In this document: positions 1 through 8,597 of the stretch, in pieces | Position numbering within the stretch: position 1 is the first letter of the stretch | Layout of the letters: every line of letters begins with the position of its first letter | Origin: Nostoc sp. LEGE 12450 | Lineage (GTDB): Bacteria; Cyanobacteriota; Cyanobacteriia; Cyanobacteriales; Nostocaceae | Assembly: GCF_015206895.1 (NCBI RefSeq) | Contig: NZ_JADEXU010000004.1 | Span: forward strand, 1 to 64,000 | Length of the DNA stretch: 64,000 bases | Direction of reading: 5' to 3' | The notes under the pieces: model-generated | Told to the model about the DNA's origin: nothing | Databases searched by the model: none | What the model saw: the letters and a program-made list of their open reading frames with translations, nothing else | Translations under genes and position numbers: made by a program

Positions 1-1140
1 GGACAAGGGGGACAAGTGAGCAATATCCCCAATTCCCAATTCCCAATTCCCAATCCCTTAAACGATTCTCTTCAAGTTGCTAAAAAACTAGAAGATGTAG
101 TCAGAAAATCACCAGCAGTTGAAACGGTATTTACTACTGTTGGTTCTCGTGAGGGCGAGCCGAATAAAGGCACACTATATATAAAGTTAAAGGAAGACCG
201 CACAATCACAACTGGAGAACTACAAGACCAATTCCGCTCCACTTTACCTGTCCTTTCTGGGGTAACTACCAGTGTGGAAGATATTCAGTTTGTTGATTCT
301 GGCGGTCAAAAACCTCTCCAAATAGCTTTGCGCGGTGACGATCTCCAAGCCTTAAGTAAAGCAGTCAAGGCAATTAAAGAGAGAATTCAGAGATTACCGG
401 GATTTGCTGATGTCACAGTTACAGGTGAAACAAATCCCCAAGGTGAGATTTTTCAAATCGAGCGTCTGAATAATCAGCGAGTAGCTTATGTCAGCGCTAA
501 TCTTGGCAAGAATCTATCTTTGGGTGATGCTACTGATAAAGTGGTAGCTGAAGCTAAGGCGGTGTTACCTTCTAATGTTTCGTTAAATTTAGGAGGAGAC
601 TCGGCTAGCCAAGGTGAGGTTTTTAGCAGTTTTGGCAGTACTTTGGCTTTATCTGCCCTGTGTATTGTTGTGGTACTAATTTTGCTGTTCAAAAGCTGGG
701 TAGACCCTCTGGTGATTGGTGTATCTTTGCCTTTAGCACTGGTGGGGGCAATGTTGGCACTACTGATCACCAAGAGCGACTTTGGTATGATCTCACTGAT
801 TGGTTTTGTCTTTTTGCTGGGGCTGGCCAATAAAAATGCCATCTTGCTTGTGGATTACATCAACCAGTTACGCAATGCTGGCACAGAACGCACCGAGGCA
901 ATCCTCAACACTGGATTAGTGCGCCTCAGACCAATTATGATGACCACTGCCTCCACCATTTTGGGAATGCTACCGATCGCATTAGGTTTTGGTGCTGGTT
1001 CCGAATTGCGATCGCCTATGGCTGTAGCGATCGCTGGTGGACTCGTAACTTCAACTATCCTCAGCTTGATTGTCGTGCCGGTAGTCTACACTATTTTAGA
1101 TGATTGGTTTCCCCGCTTTCAGACGAGAGAGAGAAGTTGA
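1..1140 (+). CDS. RND-family (HAE1/AcrB-like) efflux pump, C-terminal part, cut by window start
   Basis: Inner-membrane proton-driven drug/metabolite exporter. The frame is open to base 1, so the true start lies outside the window. About 380 residues are visible: the second periplasmic porter region (VETVFTTVG; GGQKPLQIALRGDD) followed by the final transmembrane bundle with the family signature GLANKNAILLVDYINQL and the LRPIMMTTASTILGMLPIALG segment. The first codons (bases 19-60) encode a Pro/Asn-rich stretch made by a CCCAATT-type tandem repeat that does not look like normal pump sequence. The stop TGA (1138-1140) overlaps the ATG of the next gene, so the two are translationally coupled. 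Substrate cannot be told. Family assignment is firm; integrity of the N-terminal half is unknown. Confidence 0.85.
   Translation, partial: GQGGQVSNIPNSQFPIPNPLNDSLQVAKKLEDVVRKSPAVETVFTTVGSREGEPNKGTLYIKLKEDRTITTGELQDQFRSTLPVLSGVTTSVEDIQFVDSGGQKPLQIALRGDDLQALSKAVKAIKERIQRLPGFADVTVTGETNPQGEIFQIERLNNQRVAYVSANLGKNLSLGDATDKVVAEAKAVLPSNVSLNLGGDSASQGEVFSSFGSTLALSALCIVVVLILLFKSWVDPLVIGVSLPLALVGAMLALLITKSDFGMISLIGFVFLLGLANKNAILLVDYINQLRNAGTERTEAILNTGLVRLRPIMMTTASTILGMLPIALGFGAGSELRSPMAVAIAGGLVTSTILSLIVVPVVYTILDDWFPRFQTRERS
19..60 (+). repeat. Short tandem repeat (CCCAATT units) inside the RND reading frame
   Basis: Successive AATTCCC/CCAATTCC units occupy this stretch and are translated in frame as Asn/Pro/Ser/Gln/Phe/Ile residues. 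Heptamer-like short tandem repeats are typical of Nostoc intergenic DNA; here the array lies within coding sequence. Confidence 0.6.
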
Positions 1141-2150
1141 TGCAAGTTTTTGTCACGGGGGGTACGGGTTTTATTGGTGCCCACTTGGTACGGTTGTTAC
1201 TGAAAGAGGGTTACACAGTCAAAGCGCTGGTACGCTCAAGTAGCAATTTGGATAATCTACGCGGTTTGGAGGTAGAAATTGTCAAAGGCGATTTGAACGA
1301 TCCAAATCTCTGGCAACAAATGAGAGGTTGTCAATATCTATTTCATGTCGCAGCCCATTATTCTCTGTGGCAAACAGACCGAGATTTACTTCATCATAAT
1401 AATGTTCTGGGTACGCGCAATGTCTTGGTAGCAGCTAATAAAGCTGGCATTGAACGTACCGTTTATACCAGTTCAGTAGCGGCAATTGGGGTAGGATCAT
1501 CTGGTCAAGTGGTCGATGAAACACATCAAAGTCCCCTAGAAAAGTTGGTGGGTAACTACAAAAAGTCTAAGTTTCTGGCTGAACAAGAAGCCATACAAGC
1601 TGTTGCTACAGGTCAAGAGGTAGTTATAGTCAATCCCAGCAGCCCTATTGGATCGTTAGATATCAAACCTACTCCGACAGGTGATATAATCTTACGGTTT
1701 TTACGACGGCAAATGCCCTTTTACTTGGATACTGGTCTTAATTTTATCGATGTGCGAGATGTGGCGTGGGGGCATTTACTGGCCTTGCAACGGGGTAAGC
1801 CAGGCGATCGCTATATCTTAGGTCATCAAAATCTAAGTCTCAAAGAACTACTTGAACAACTTGCCGATATCACAGGTTTGATAGCACCTCAACGAACAGT
1901 ACCCGCTTGGTTGCCCTTTACTGCTGCCTGGGTTGATGAAAATATTCTCGCACCCTTGGGAAAATCGCCCTCAGTGCCATTGGATGGCGTTCGGATGGCA
2001 AAACAACCAATGTATTACAATGCTGCAAAGGCTGTACGAGAATTGGGTCTACCTCAATCTTCGCTGAAAGCAGCACTCAAAGATGCTGTGGATTGGTTTG
2101 TTGCTCAGGGCTATGTCAACCCCTCTGGGGAATTCAAAATTAAAAATTGA
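1140..2150 (+). CDS. hpnA: Hopanoid-associated NAD-dependent sugar epimerase HpnA
   Basis: Extended short-chain dehydrogenase of 336 residues. The N-terminal Rossmann motif TGGTGFIG is at residues 7-14, and the active-site YxxxK appears as YKKSK near residue 139. HpnA homologues occur in hopanoid clusters and act on the sugar or ribosyl side chain; the exact reaction is not settled. I place the start at the ATG overlapping the upstream stop (TGATG) rather than an upstream TTG, because the Rossmann fold then begins at once (MQVFVTGG). hpnH follows 77 bases downstream, which supports the hopanoid role. The last residues (EFKIKN) are encoded by an AATTCAAAATTAAAAATTG repeat often seen at gene ends, so the native C terminus may have been shorter. 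Confidence 0.88.
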   Translation: MQVFVTGGTGFIGAHLVRLLLKEGYTVKALVRSSSNLDNLRGLEVEIVKGDLNDPNLWQQMRGCQYLFHVAAHYSLWQTDRDLLHHNNVLGTRNVLVAANKAGIERTVYTSSVAAIGVGSSGQVVDETHQSPLEKLVGNYKKSKFLAEQEAIQAVATGQEVVIVNPSSPIGSLDIKPTPTGDIILRFLRRQMPFYLDTGLNFIDVRDVAWGHLLALQRGKPGDRYILGHQNLSLKELLEQLADITGLIAPQRTVPAWLPFTAAWVDENILAPLGKSPSVPLDGVRMAKQPMYYNAAKAVRELGLPQSSLKAALKDAVDWFVAQGYVNPSGEFKIKN

Positions 2151-2227
2151 AAATTCAAAATTAAAGACCCCACAGATAAATCTTGGGGTTGGAAACGTGG
2201 TGTTTTGATCAACAGAGGAGTAATAAA

Positions 2228-3247
2228 ATGGCAGTTAATCTACAACAAGCTATGGATATCGGGAAGTATCTGGTTACTCAGCGTTTGAAAGGACGTAAAC
2301 GCTTCCCCTTAGTATTGATGTTGGAACCTCTTTTTCGTTGTAATCTAGCCTGTACTGGTTGTGGTAAAATCCAACATCCCAAGGAAATATTAAAGCAAAA
2401 TCTCACCCCAGAACAGTGCTTTACCGCAGTGGAAGAGTGCGGCGCACCAGTTGTCTCAATTCCTGGAGGAGAACCTCTACTACACCCCCAGATTGATGAA
2501 ATTGTTCAAGGATTAATTGAGCGCAAGAAATATATTTACTTGTGTACCAATGGTTTGTTGTTAGAAAAGAGCCTGGATAAGTTTCAACCTTCACCTTACC
2601 TGACTTTTAGCGTGCATTTAGATGGAATGCGCGAGTTACACGATCATTGTGTAGACCGCCAAGGTGTTTTTGATATTGCCGTCAAAGCCATTCGCGCTGC
2701 TAAAGCTAAAGGCTTTCGTGTCACCACTAACACGACTATCTTTGAGGGTACTAAACCCCAAGACATGCAAGAGTTCTTCGACTTTCTGGAAACACTAAAT
2801 ACTGACGGGATGATGATTTCTCCCGGCTACAGTTACGAGTGGGCACCAGATCAAGATCATTTTCTCCACCGCGAACAAACCCGCACCCTCTTCCGGCAAA
2901 TTCTGGCTCCCTACAAAGCTGGTGAAAAAAACTGGAACTTTAATCACAATCCACTGTTCTTAGATTTTCTTACTGGTGAAAAGGACTACGAATGCACGCC
3001 TTGGGGTAGCCCTAGTTATAGTGTTCTCGGTTGGCAAAAACCTTGTTATCTGCTGAACGAAGGTTATTACTCTACCTTCAAGGAACTGCTAGCACAAACT
3101 GATTGGAGCCAATACGGTCAGAAGAGTGGTAATCCCAAGTGTGCCGATTGTATGGTTCACTGCGGCTACGAACCCACCGCCGCAATGGATGCAATGCAAC
3201 CGCAAAATATGGCGCGTGCCCTAGGCAGCGTGTTTGGCAGGAATTGA
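2228..3247 (+). CDS. hpnH: Adenosyl-hopene transferase HpnH (radical SAM)
   Basis: Radical SAM enzyme that adds 5'-deoxyadenosine to hopene (diploptene) to give adenosylhopane, the first step of bacteriohopanepolyol side-chain synthesis. The cluster motif is CNLACTGC (CX3CX2C) around residues 38-45, followed by the [11 protein letters not shown]-binding stretch. A C-terminal Cys-rich region ([12 protein letters not shown]) matches the family's extended domain. The 339-residue length is normal. The start ATG has a clear AGAGGAG ribosome-binding site 7-8 bases upstream, preferred over an in-frame upstream codon. Together with hpnA it implies that this cell makes extended hopanoids, although squalene-hopene cyclase is not in the window. 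Confidence 0.93.
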   Translation: MAVNLQQAMDIGKYLVTQRLKGRKRFPLVLMLEPLFRCNLACTGCGKIQHPKEILKQNLTPEQCFTAVEECGAPVVSIPGGEPLLHPQIDEIVQGLIERKKYIYLCTNGLLLEKSLDKFQPSPYLTFSVHLDGMRELHDHCVDRQGVFDIAVKAIRAAKAKGFRVTTNTTIFEGTKPQDMQEFFDFLETLNTDGMMISPGYSYEWAPDQDHFLHREQTRTLFRQILAPYKAGEKNWNFNHNPLFLDFLTGEKDYECTPWGSPSYSVLGWQKPCYLLNEGYYSTFKELLAQTDWSQYGQKSGNPKCADCMVHCGYEPTAAMDAMQPQNMARALGSVFGRN

Positions 3248-3336
3248 TAATCAGGGGAAAAGGAAGAAAGGAACCCTATATTTAAAAAGCTTGTTTTCAC
3301 CCCTATCTTTTTAATTTCTTGCTTCCTTATCAACCC

Positions 3337-3358
3337 GCCTTGGAATTTATTCCAAGGC
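3337..3358. terminator. Perfect 9-bp stem hairpin downstream of hpnH
   Basis: GCCTTGGAA, a 4-base loop, then TTCCAAGGC. It lies about 90 bases after the hpnH stop and before a convergent gene. No T-tract follows directly, so it may be a dispersed repeat rather than an intrinsic terminator. Confidence 0.4.
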
Positions 3359-3434
3359 TAATAGCTTAAGTCCTTTTAATGACGTAGATTCTGAGATAGG
3401 ACTTACAAAAACAATACAAAACCCTGATTTTCTA

Positions 3435-3462
3435 GTAGGGGTAATTCATGAATTGCCCCTAC
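3435..3462. repeat. 28-bp palindromic dispersed repeat, copy 1
   Basis: Arms GTAGGGGTAATTCA and TGAATTGCCCCTAC, one mismatch from a perfect palindrome. The same element recurs at 14548-14574 and 41572-41599. Confidence 0.85.
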
Positions 3463-3621
3463 TGCATTTACTATTGCGGAAGTCATACTAGAGTTTGTAT
3501 GTTATGCCATTCCTTTGTGAGGCTGCGCCAAATTTTCTTTCTCTCTCTCTTTCTTTGTGTACTTTGCGCCCTTTGCGGTTCGTTTTTTCTTATACTTCAC
3601 TCTAATATGGTTTAGTAGTTT

Positions 3622-3703
3622 TGTAGGTTGGGTGGAGTGAAACGCAACCCAACATTACCACCTTATTTATGTTGGGTTACGCGATCGCTGCACCCAACCT
3701 ACA
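3622..3703. repeat. 82-bp nested inverted repeat (MITE-like hairpin)
   Basis: Outer arms TGTAGGTTGGGTG / CACCCAACCTACA and inner arms AACCCAACA / TGTTGGGTT fold into one long hairpin. The right arm carries a GCGATCGC site. This is a sequence type common between cyanobacterial genes; no coding content. Confidence 0.75.
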
Positions 3704-3818
3704 TAAATATATCTTTTAAAAAACTCTAGATTTCAACATAGATGAGGTTTAATAACAAATATTTAAAAACAGCCTAGCGCTGGATTTTATTAATCTTTTT
3801 AATCACTATCCACTTAAT

Positions 3819-4475
3819 TTACCTGGCTTTACTTGGAACACCAGTAAAGGCGAAAAACTGTTGTTGTTTGGGTGCAGCTAAACTTTCACCAAGGTAACGA
3901 TGAATACCTACTCCCATGTCTCCGGTTGCGGTGAGTTTGAAGTTCACTTCTTCAAATCCATATTCACGGAAAAATTTACGCACAGTCTCAGAGTGGGGAA
4001 TACCGTTAGAGTGTCCACGAGTCCAAATTACAAAAGCACCTTGTTTGCTCAGAAAACTCAGGTTCGCTAGCAAGCGATTTAGTTCAGCTTCATCTGCAAG
4101 ATTGCCGAAGACACCACAGACAATCACAATGTCTGCTGGCACTGCTCCTACATAGTTAGAGGAAAGAGTTGCATCACCATTGATAAACTCAATTTGTTTT
4201 GTCAAACCCAAGGATTCTATTGTTTGTTGTCCACGTTCAACTAGGTGTGGATTTAGCTCTACGAGTCGGGCATAAACATCTTTTGCTCGTGGGTGATTTG
4301 ATAGCGTTCCTAACAAATCTCGTCCATCGCCCGCGCAAATACTAACTACACGGATTAACCCTGGTTCGGACAAATTCAAGCTATGGGAAATGTAGTCCTG
4401 CACAATTTGCAAGCGTTGTTGCAATTTTGGTTCGTTCTTGTAGAGGTCGTGCCATTCAAACCAGTCTTTTACCAT
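3819..4475 (-). CDS. Putative class I SAM-dependent methyltransferase
   Basis: 218 residues. A Rossmann glycine motif is visible as VVSICAGDGRDLLG near residues 43-56, followed by an acidic position (VELNP) and a motif IV-like segment (ADIVIVCGVFGNL). The N terminus (VKDWFEWHDLYKNEP) is typical of a cyanobacterial putative methyltransferase family whose substrate is unknown. It stands alone, convergent with hpnH and divergent from the phycocyanin operon, so context gives no pathway. The call rests on fold motifs only. Confidence 0.65.
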   Translation of the reverse strand: MVKDWFEWHDLYKNEPKLQQRLQIVQDYISHSLNLSEPGLIRVVSICAGDGRDLLGTLSNHPRAKDVYARLVELNPHLVERGQQTIESLGLTKQIEFINGDATLSSNYVGAVPADIVIVCGVFGNLADEAELNRLLANLSFLSKQGAFVIWTRGHSNGIPHSETVRKFFREYGFEEVNFKLTATGDMGVGIHRYLGESLAAPKQQQFFAFTGVPSKAR

Positions 4476-4672
4476 AAGAAGTAATTTCCGTTGCCATTAA
4501 TCACAAGTTTGCAAAATTACAGACATACTGTGTAACTCAAAACTACGATAATTCTATCCAAAAACCGTAGTTTCTATTTAACACAGAGTATCATGAAAAA
4601 TTCTCCAAAATCAAGTCATTTTTCTTTATATAAAGTTGAGAGCAGAGACGCGAAGAAATTGCACTTATTACC

Positions 4673-4686
4673 TTGTATCGATACAA
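4673..4686. promoter_or_regulatory. Perfect 14-bp palindrome upstream of cpcB
   Basis: TTGTATCGATACAA is a dyad of operator size 477 bases before the cpcB start. No known regulator consensus was recognised. Confidence 0.3.
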
Positions 4687-4765
4687 TGCAGCCGTAAATA
4701 TGCTAGATGCCTCTGGCAGAAGATGCCAAGTAGTAAATACTACAGGTTGTAAAGATGCGATACCT

Positions 4766-4785
4766 GCGGCGGACTACGCCTACGC
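4766..4785. repeat. GCGGGCTACGCCTACGC-family dispersed repeat
   Basis: GCGGCGGACTACGCCTACGC. Related copies occur at 23705, 33759, 36604, 42854, 43117 and (inverted) 44261. Confidence 0.7.
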
Positions 4786-5162
4786 ATTATTTAAGGGATT
4801 TCCCTGAAAGAAATTTCCAGTATTTTTAGAGTGCCCAGAAGTTGGACTAAATGTAAAGTTATGTAAACGAAATTAACAAACATAACAATAATTTGTAATA
4901 AATAATGACGCGGCAGCATTGTATAAAGAGAACTTGGAAGTAAAAAACAACATCTTAATCAGGTTTTCCAGTCGTTCATAGAAGTTTGAAGTTTTTTAAC
5001 AAAAGTTTTAATCTGAAAGCCTGGAGATCGTAAACTTATTTCGTGGATGTCTGTTTTAAACCTTTCGTAACTCGTCAGGCAGTGCTGACATCAAAAAAAG
5101 CTGAATCAATTCAGTTTTGAGTCCAATTATTCTTAACCAAGCAAAGTAGGAGATTTAACGCA

Positions 5163-5684
5163 ATGGTTTTAGATGCATTTGCAAAAGTAGTTTCCCAAGC
5201 TGATACACGTGGGGAATACCTCTCCGATGCACAATTGGATGCATTGAGCGAACTAGTCAAAGATGGTAACAAGCGTGCAGATGCTGTTAACCGCATTACC
5301 AGCAATGCTTCCGCTCTAGTTGCTGCTGCGGCTCGTGATTTGTGGGCAGAACAACCCCAATTGATCACTCCCGGTGGTAATGCTTACACCAGCCGTCGCG
5401 CTGCTGCTTGCATCAGAGACTTGGACATCATTCTTCGTTACATCACATACGCAATCTTTGCTGGCGATTCCAGCGTGTTAGACGATCGTGCCCTCAACGG
5501 CTTGCGTGAAACCTACTTGGCATTGGGAACCCCAGGAGCTTCAGTTGCTGTTGGTATTCAAAAGCTGAAAGCAGCTTCCTTGGCCATTGTTAACGATACA
5601 AACAACATCACCAGAGGCGATTGCAGCGCTTTATCAGCTGAAATTGCTAGCTATTTTGATCGTGCTGCTTCAGCAGTAGCTTAA
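5163..5684 (+). CDS. cpcB: Phycocyanin beta subunit
   Basis: Beta chain of C-phycocyanin, a rod antenna protein of the phycobilisome. 173 residues align end to end with cyanobacterial CpcB. The chromophore Cys 84-type site is [17 protein letters not shown] and the Cys 155-type site is TRGDCSAL; the methyl-Asn site GGNAYT is kept. A difference from the usual sequence is DDRALNGL, where most CpcB proteins have Cys (DDRCLNGL); that Cys does not carry bilin. An AGGAG ribosome-binding site lies 9-10 bases upstream. It is the first gene of cpcB-A-linker-linker-D-E-F. Given two linkers and this sequence divergence, it may be a second or light-regulated phycocyanin set; that is inference. Confidence 0.97.
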   Translation: MVLDAFAKVVSQADTRGEYLSDAQLDALSELVKDGNKRADAVNRITSNASALVAAAARDLWAEQPQLITPGGNAYTSRRAAACIRDLDIILRYITYAIFAGDSSVLDDRALNGLRETYLALGTPGASVAVGIQKLKAASLAIVNDTNNITRGDCSALSAEIASYFDRAASAVA

Positions 5685-5773
5685 GGCAAATATTGCTGCT
5701 ATTGACTGAGATGGTTGTCCATTAGGACAAAACAAAATTTCAACCAAATTTTTGTAAAAGGGAAATACCAAAA

Positions 5774-6265
5774 ATGACAAAAACACCTCTAACTGAAGCA
5801 ATTGCATCGGCTGACTCTCAAGGTCGTTACCTCAGCAGCACCGAAATTCAAGTTGCTTTTGGTCGCTTCCGTCAAGCTCCAGCTAGCTTACAAGCAGCAA
5901 AAGCATTGAGCGCTAATGCTCAACGCTTGACCGAAGGTGCTGCTCAAGCAGTATATAACAAGTTCCCTTACACCACTCAACAACAAGGCCCTAACTTCGC
6001 GTCTGATGCACGCGGTAAAGGCAAGTGTGTTCGTGATGTTGGCTACTACTTGCGGATTATCACATACGCTTTAGTCGTTGGTGGTACAGGCCCCTTGGAC
6101 GATTTCTTGATTTCTGGCTTGGCTGAAATCAACCGGACTTTTGACCTGTCTCCTAGCTGGTACATTGAAGCTCTCAAGTACATCAAAGCTAACCACGGTC
6201 TAAGCGGCGACCCAGCTGTTGAAGCAAATTCCTACATCGACTATGTAATCAATACTCTAAGCTAG
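5774..6265 (+). CDS. cpcA: Phycocyanin alpha subunit
   Basis: Alpha chain of C-phycocyanin, 163 residues, pairing with CpcB to form the (alpha-beta) monomer of rod hexamers. The single bilin-binding Cys is in [21 protein letters not shown]. The globin-like helical pattern and the conserved end DYVINTLS are intact. It lies 89 bases after cpcB and is followed by a strong hairpin that probably sets the ratio between the subunits and the distal linker genes. Several positions (for example [17 protein letters not shown]) differ from common Anabaena CpcA, as in cpcB. Confidence 0.97.
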   Translation: MTKTPLTEAIASADSQGRYLSSTEIQVAFGRFRQAPASLQAAKALSANAQRLTEGAAQAVYNKFPYTTQQQGPNFASDARGKGKCVRDVGYYLRIITYALVVGGTGPLDDFLISGLAEINRTFDLSPSWYIEALKYIKANHGLSGDPAVEANSYIDYVINTLS

Positions 6266-6277
6266 AGTGTTTCTTTA

Positions 6278-6339
6278 GCCCGGAGAGGAAATCAGCTCTT
6301 ATGACAAGTGAGTTCTATGAGTTGCTTACCTCTCCGGGC
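6278..6339 (+). terminator. Hairpin after cpcA (partial terminator or RNA processing/stability stem)
   Basis: GCCCGGAGAGG (6278-6288) pairs perfectly with CCTCTCCGGGC (6329-6339) and is followed by GTTTTATTTT. In cpc operons such a stem makes the cpcBA message far more abundant than the linker part. Confidence 0.8.
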
Positions 6340-6428
6340 AGTTTTATTTTCAAAAGACTGTTAAAAAACTAGAAAAAAATTTTCTAAAAAGTTTTCAGTT
6401 TTGCAGTAAAAACTGAGGAGGTTTAAAG

Positions 6429-7241
6429 ATGGCAGCTTTGGGACAAGCAGCAAGATTGGGGATTGGAGCATTTGAAAACTCAACACCGGTAGAACTACGC
6501 CCTGATAGAACTGAAGCAGATGTGGCAGTGGTTATCCGGGCAGCTTACCGTCAGGTTTTGGGTAATGCATACCTCCTAGAGGGAGAACGTCTGGAGAGTG
6601 CAGAATCGCTTTTACAGCAAGGTTCAATCTCGGTTCGGGGATTTGTGCAAGCCATTGCGCAATCGGAACTCTATCGGGATAAGTTTTTTTATTCCAATTC
6701 GCAAACTCGGTTTATCGAGTTAAATTATAAGCATTTATTGGGGCGTGCCCCAGAAGATGAGTCAGAAATTTCATACCATGTGGAGCTTTACAACTCACAA
6801 GGTTACGAAGCTGAAATTAACTCCTACATCGACTCATTAGAATATCAAGAAAGTTTTGGCGAAAATGTTGTGCCCTACTATCGAGGCTTTAAAAGTCAAG
6901 TAGGACAGAAAAACGTTGGATATAGCCGACTATTCCAACTGTATCGGGGTTATGCGAATAGCGATCGCGCCCAAGGACAAAAACAAGGACGGCTAACCTG
7001 GGAAGTTGCTAAAAATCTAGCTTCACCCATTTATCCAGTCTCCGCTGGAGCCTTGACCGGCCTCTCTACAGGTGGTCGTGGGGAAACATATCGCATCAGA
7101 GTGCTACAAGCAGCTTCCCCCAACTCAACTGTAGTGCGCCGTGGGACTGCGGAATTGATCGTACCCTACGAGCAACTATCTAGTAAATTACAGCAGTTGA
7201 ATCGTAAGGGCAGTAGAGTTATTAGCATTACTGCCGTATAA
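6429..7241 (+). CDS. cpcC: Phycobilisome rod linker, phycocyanin-associated (first of two)
   Basis: Rod linker that joins phycocyanin hexamers. Residues about 20-190 form the PBS linker domain ([77 protein letters not shown]). The last about 55 residues are a CpcD-like domain ([10 protein letters not shown]...[23 protein letters not shown]). 270 residues is within the family range. A GAGGAGG ribosome-binding site sits 9 bases before the ATG. It is shorter and more divergent than the next linker, so the two probably occupy different positions in the rod, as CpcH2/CpcI2 do in the inducible phycocyanin operon of Fremyella. Confidence 0.93.
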   Translation: MAALGQAARLGIGAFENSTPVELRPDRTEADVAVVIRAAYRQVLGNAYLLEGERLESAESLLQQGSISVRGFVQAIAQSELYRDKFFYSNSQTRFIELNYKHLLGRAPEDESEISYHVELYNSQGYEAEINSYIDSLEYQESFGENVVPYYRGFKSQVGQKNVGYSRLFQLYRGYANSDRAQGQKQGRLTWEVAKNLASPIYPVSAGALTGLSTGGRGETYRIRVLQAASPNSTVVRRGTAELIVPYEQLSSKLQQLNRKGSRVISITAV

Positions 7242-7261
7242 ATAGGGAATCGGCAATTAAG

Positions 7262-7363
7262 TGAAGAGTTAGGAGTTGGGAGTGAGGAGTAAGGATTTAG
7301 AAGTTATGAGTTTGAAATTCCTAACTTAACTATACCCCTACTCTTAACTCCTAACTCCTAATT
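7262..7363. repeat. Inverted short-repeat hairpin between the two linker genes
   Basis: A run of GTTAGGAGTTGGGAGT-type units is followed by its complement (ACTCTTAACTCCTAACTCC). It could fold into a long stem inside the operon transcript. Confidence 0.6.
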
Positions 7364-7397
7364 TTTCCAACTACTAATTACAAAAGGAAAATTACCA

Positions 7398-8267
7398 ATG
7401 GCCATTACAACAGCAGCGTCCCGTCTAGGAACGGAACCTTTTAGCGACCAATCTCCTGTAGAATTGCGTCCCAATGCAAGTAAAGAAGATATAGAGAGAG
7501 TAATTACTGCCGTTTATCGTCAAGTTTTGGGCAACAACTATATATTGGCATCTGACCGTCTTACAAGTGCTGAATCTATCCTGCGCGATGGAAAAAATAC
7601 AGTGCAAGAGTTTGTGCGTCAAGTCGCTAAATCAGAACTGTACAAATCCAAGTTTTTCTACGACAATTTTCAAACTCGCGTTATCGAACTAAACTATAAA
7701 CATTTGTTGGGTCGTGCCCCTTATGATGAGTCTGATGTGGTCTATCACTTGGACTTGTACCAAAACAAGGGATATGAAGCCGACATCGATTCTTATATTG
7801 ATTCGGCAGAGTATCAATCTAACTTTGGTGAAAATATAGTGCCTTACTATCGCGGCTTTCAAACCCAAACAGGACAAAAAACTGTGGGATTCAGCCGGAT
7901 ATTCCAACTTTATCGCGGCTATGCCAGTAGCGATACTTCCCAACTCAAAGGCAAATCCTCCCGCCTTGCTTCCGAACTAGGTCGCAATAGTGCATCTGTT
8001 GTTGTTCCTCCATCTGGTGCTTCTTCAGGTTTTTCATACGTTGCTTCCGAAAAAGGCGTTACCCCCAACAGTACTTTTGGTGGTGCGGGAACATTTGGTA
8101 AAGAAGGCAGACTCTACCGGATTGAAGTGGCAGGTGTTTTTGGTGCCGGGTATCCTAGCACACGTCGTGTCAATCAAGCGGTGGTAATACCTTATGAAGA
8201 ACTATCTAGTTACTTCCAAAGAGTGGTAAAACAAGGTGGTAAAATAGCTAGTGTGAAACCACTTTAG
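7398..8267 (+). CDS. cpcC: Phycobilisome rod linker CpcC, phycocyanin-associated (second)
   Basis: 289 residues with the same two-domain layout: N-terminal PBS linker domain ([81 protein letters not shown]), a Ser/Gly-rich joint, and a C-terminal CpcD domain ([19 protein letters not shown]). It is closer to the classical Anabaena CpcC (about 286 residues, same [11 protein letters not shown] start) than the gene before it. It lies 156 bases after that gene and 75 before cpcD. Its role is rod assembly and tuning of phycocyanin spectra. Confidence 0.95.
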   Translation: MAITTAASRLGTEPFSDQSPVELRPNASKEDIERVITAVYRQVLGNNYILASDRLTSAESILRDGKNTVQEFVRQVAKSELYKSKFFYDNFQTRVIELNYKHLLGRAPYDESDVVYHLDLYQNKGYEADIDSYIDSAEYQSNFGENIVPYYRGFQTQTGQKTVGFSRIFQLYRGYASSDTSQLKGKSSRLASELGRNSASVVVPPSGASSGFSYVASEKGVTPNSTFGGAGTFGKEGRLYRIEVAGVFGAGYPSTRRVNQAVVIPYEELSSYFQRVVKQGGKIASVKPL

Positions 8268-8277
8268 TGTCATTTGT

Positions 8278-8310
8278 CAATAGTCATTAGTCATTGATTA
8301 ATGACTATTG
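8278..8310. repeat. TAGTCATT-family inverted repeat between linker and cpcD
   Basis: CAATAGTCATTA (8278-8289) and TAATGACTATTG (8299-8310) form a 12-bp stem. The same repeat family occurs at 28645, 38962 and 55157. Confidence 0.7.
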
Positions 8311-8342
8311 AAAACTTGAAATTTGAAATTTGGAAGTGATTT

Positions 8343-8597
8343 ATGGTTGGACAAATTAGTAGAACTAGTAGTCGTTCCTTCCGGTATGAAGTAGTAGGTT
8401 TGCGCCAAAGCGAAGAAACCGAAAAAATCAACTATCCCATTCGGTCTAGTGCCAGTGTGTTTATCACAGTGCCTGAAAACCGCATGAATCAAGAGATGCA
8501 GCGAATTACTCGCTTAGGTGGCAAAATAGTCAGTATTCAGCCATTAAACTCCGAGGCGACAACAAATAGCGAACAAAGCGATCATCCTTCTTCCTAA
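8343..8597 (+). CDS. cpcD: Small rod-capping linker CpcD
   Basis: 84 residues, the size of the rod-terminating linker (about 9 kDa). The CpcD fold is seen in RSFRYEVVGLRQ...SVFITVPENRMNQEMQRITRLGGKIVSIQPL, the same pattern as the C-terminal domains of both upstream linkers. It caps the core-distal end of rods and limits rod length. Its stop codon overlaps the cpcE start (TAATG), so cpcD and cpcE are translationally coupled. Confidence 0.95.
   Translation: MVGQISRTSSRSFRYEVVGLRQSEETEKINYPIRSSASVFITVPENRMNQEMQRITRLGGKIVSIQPLNSEATTNSEQSDHPSS

Larger units (their letters stand above)
3248..3818. other. Intergenic region rich in palindromic repeats, no gene seen
   Basis: 571 bases between hpnH and the convergent methyltransferase gene. 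It holds three inverted repeats (3337-3358, 3435-3462, 3622-3703) and a pyrimidine tract around 3535-3590 resembling the CTTTGCGCCCTTTGCGGTT dispersed sequence of Nostoc. I see no credible short ORF or structured RNA. Confidence 0.6.
4476..5162. promoter_or_regulatory. Long upstream regulatory region of the phycocyanin operon
   Basis: 687 bases between divergent genes. It holds a perfect 14-bp palindrome TTGTATCGATACAA (4673-4686), a dispersed repeat copy (4766-4785), and a TATAAA box at 4922-4927 that would give a 5' leader of about 230 bases. A purine-rich AGGAG lies just before the cpcB ATG. The RcaC L-box (two TTGCACA 4 bases apart) known from chromatically regulated cpc2 operons is not present; only one TTGCAC is seen near 4659. 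Confidence 0.45.

Noticed and set aside
486-842. 118-codon minus-strand ORF inside the RND gene
   Set aside because: Antisense to conserved transmembrane coding sequence; Ser/Thr/Lys-rich shadow.
4655-4672. Possible RcaC L-box upstream of cpcB
   Set aside because: Only one TTGCAC is present; the second TTGCACA four bases away is missing.
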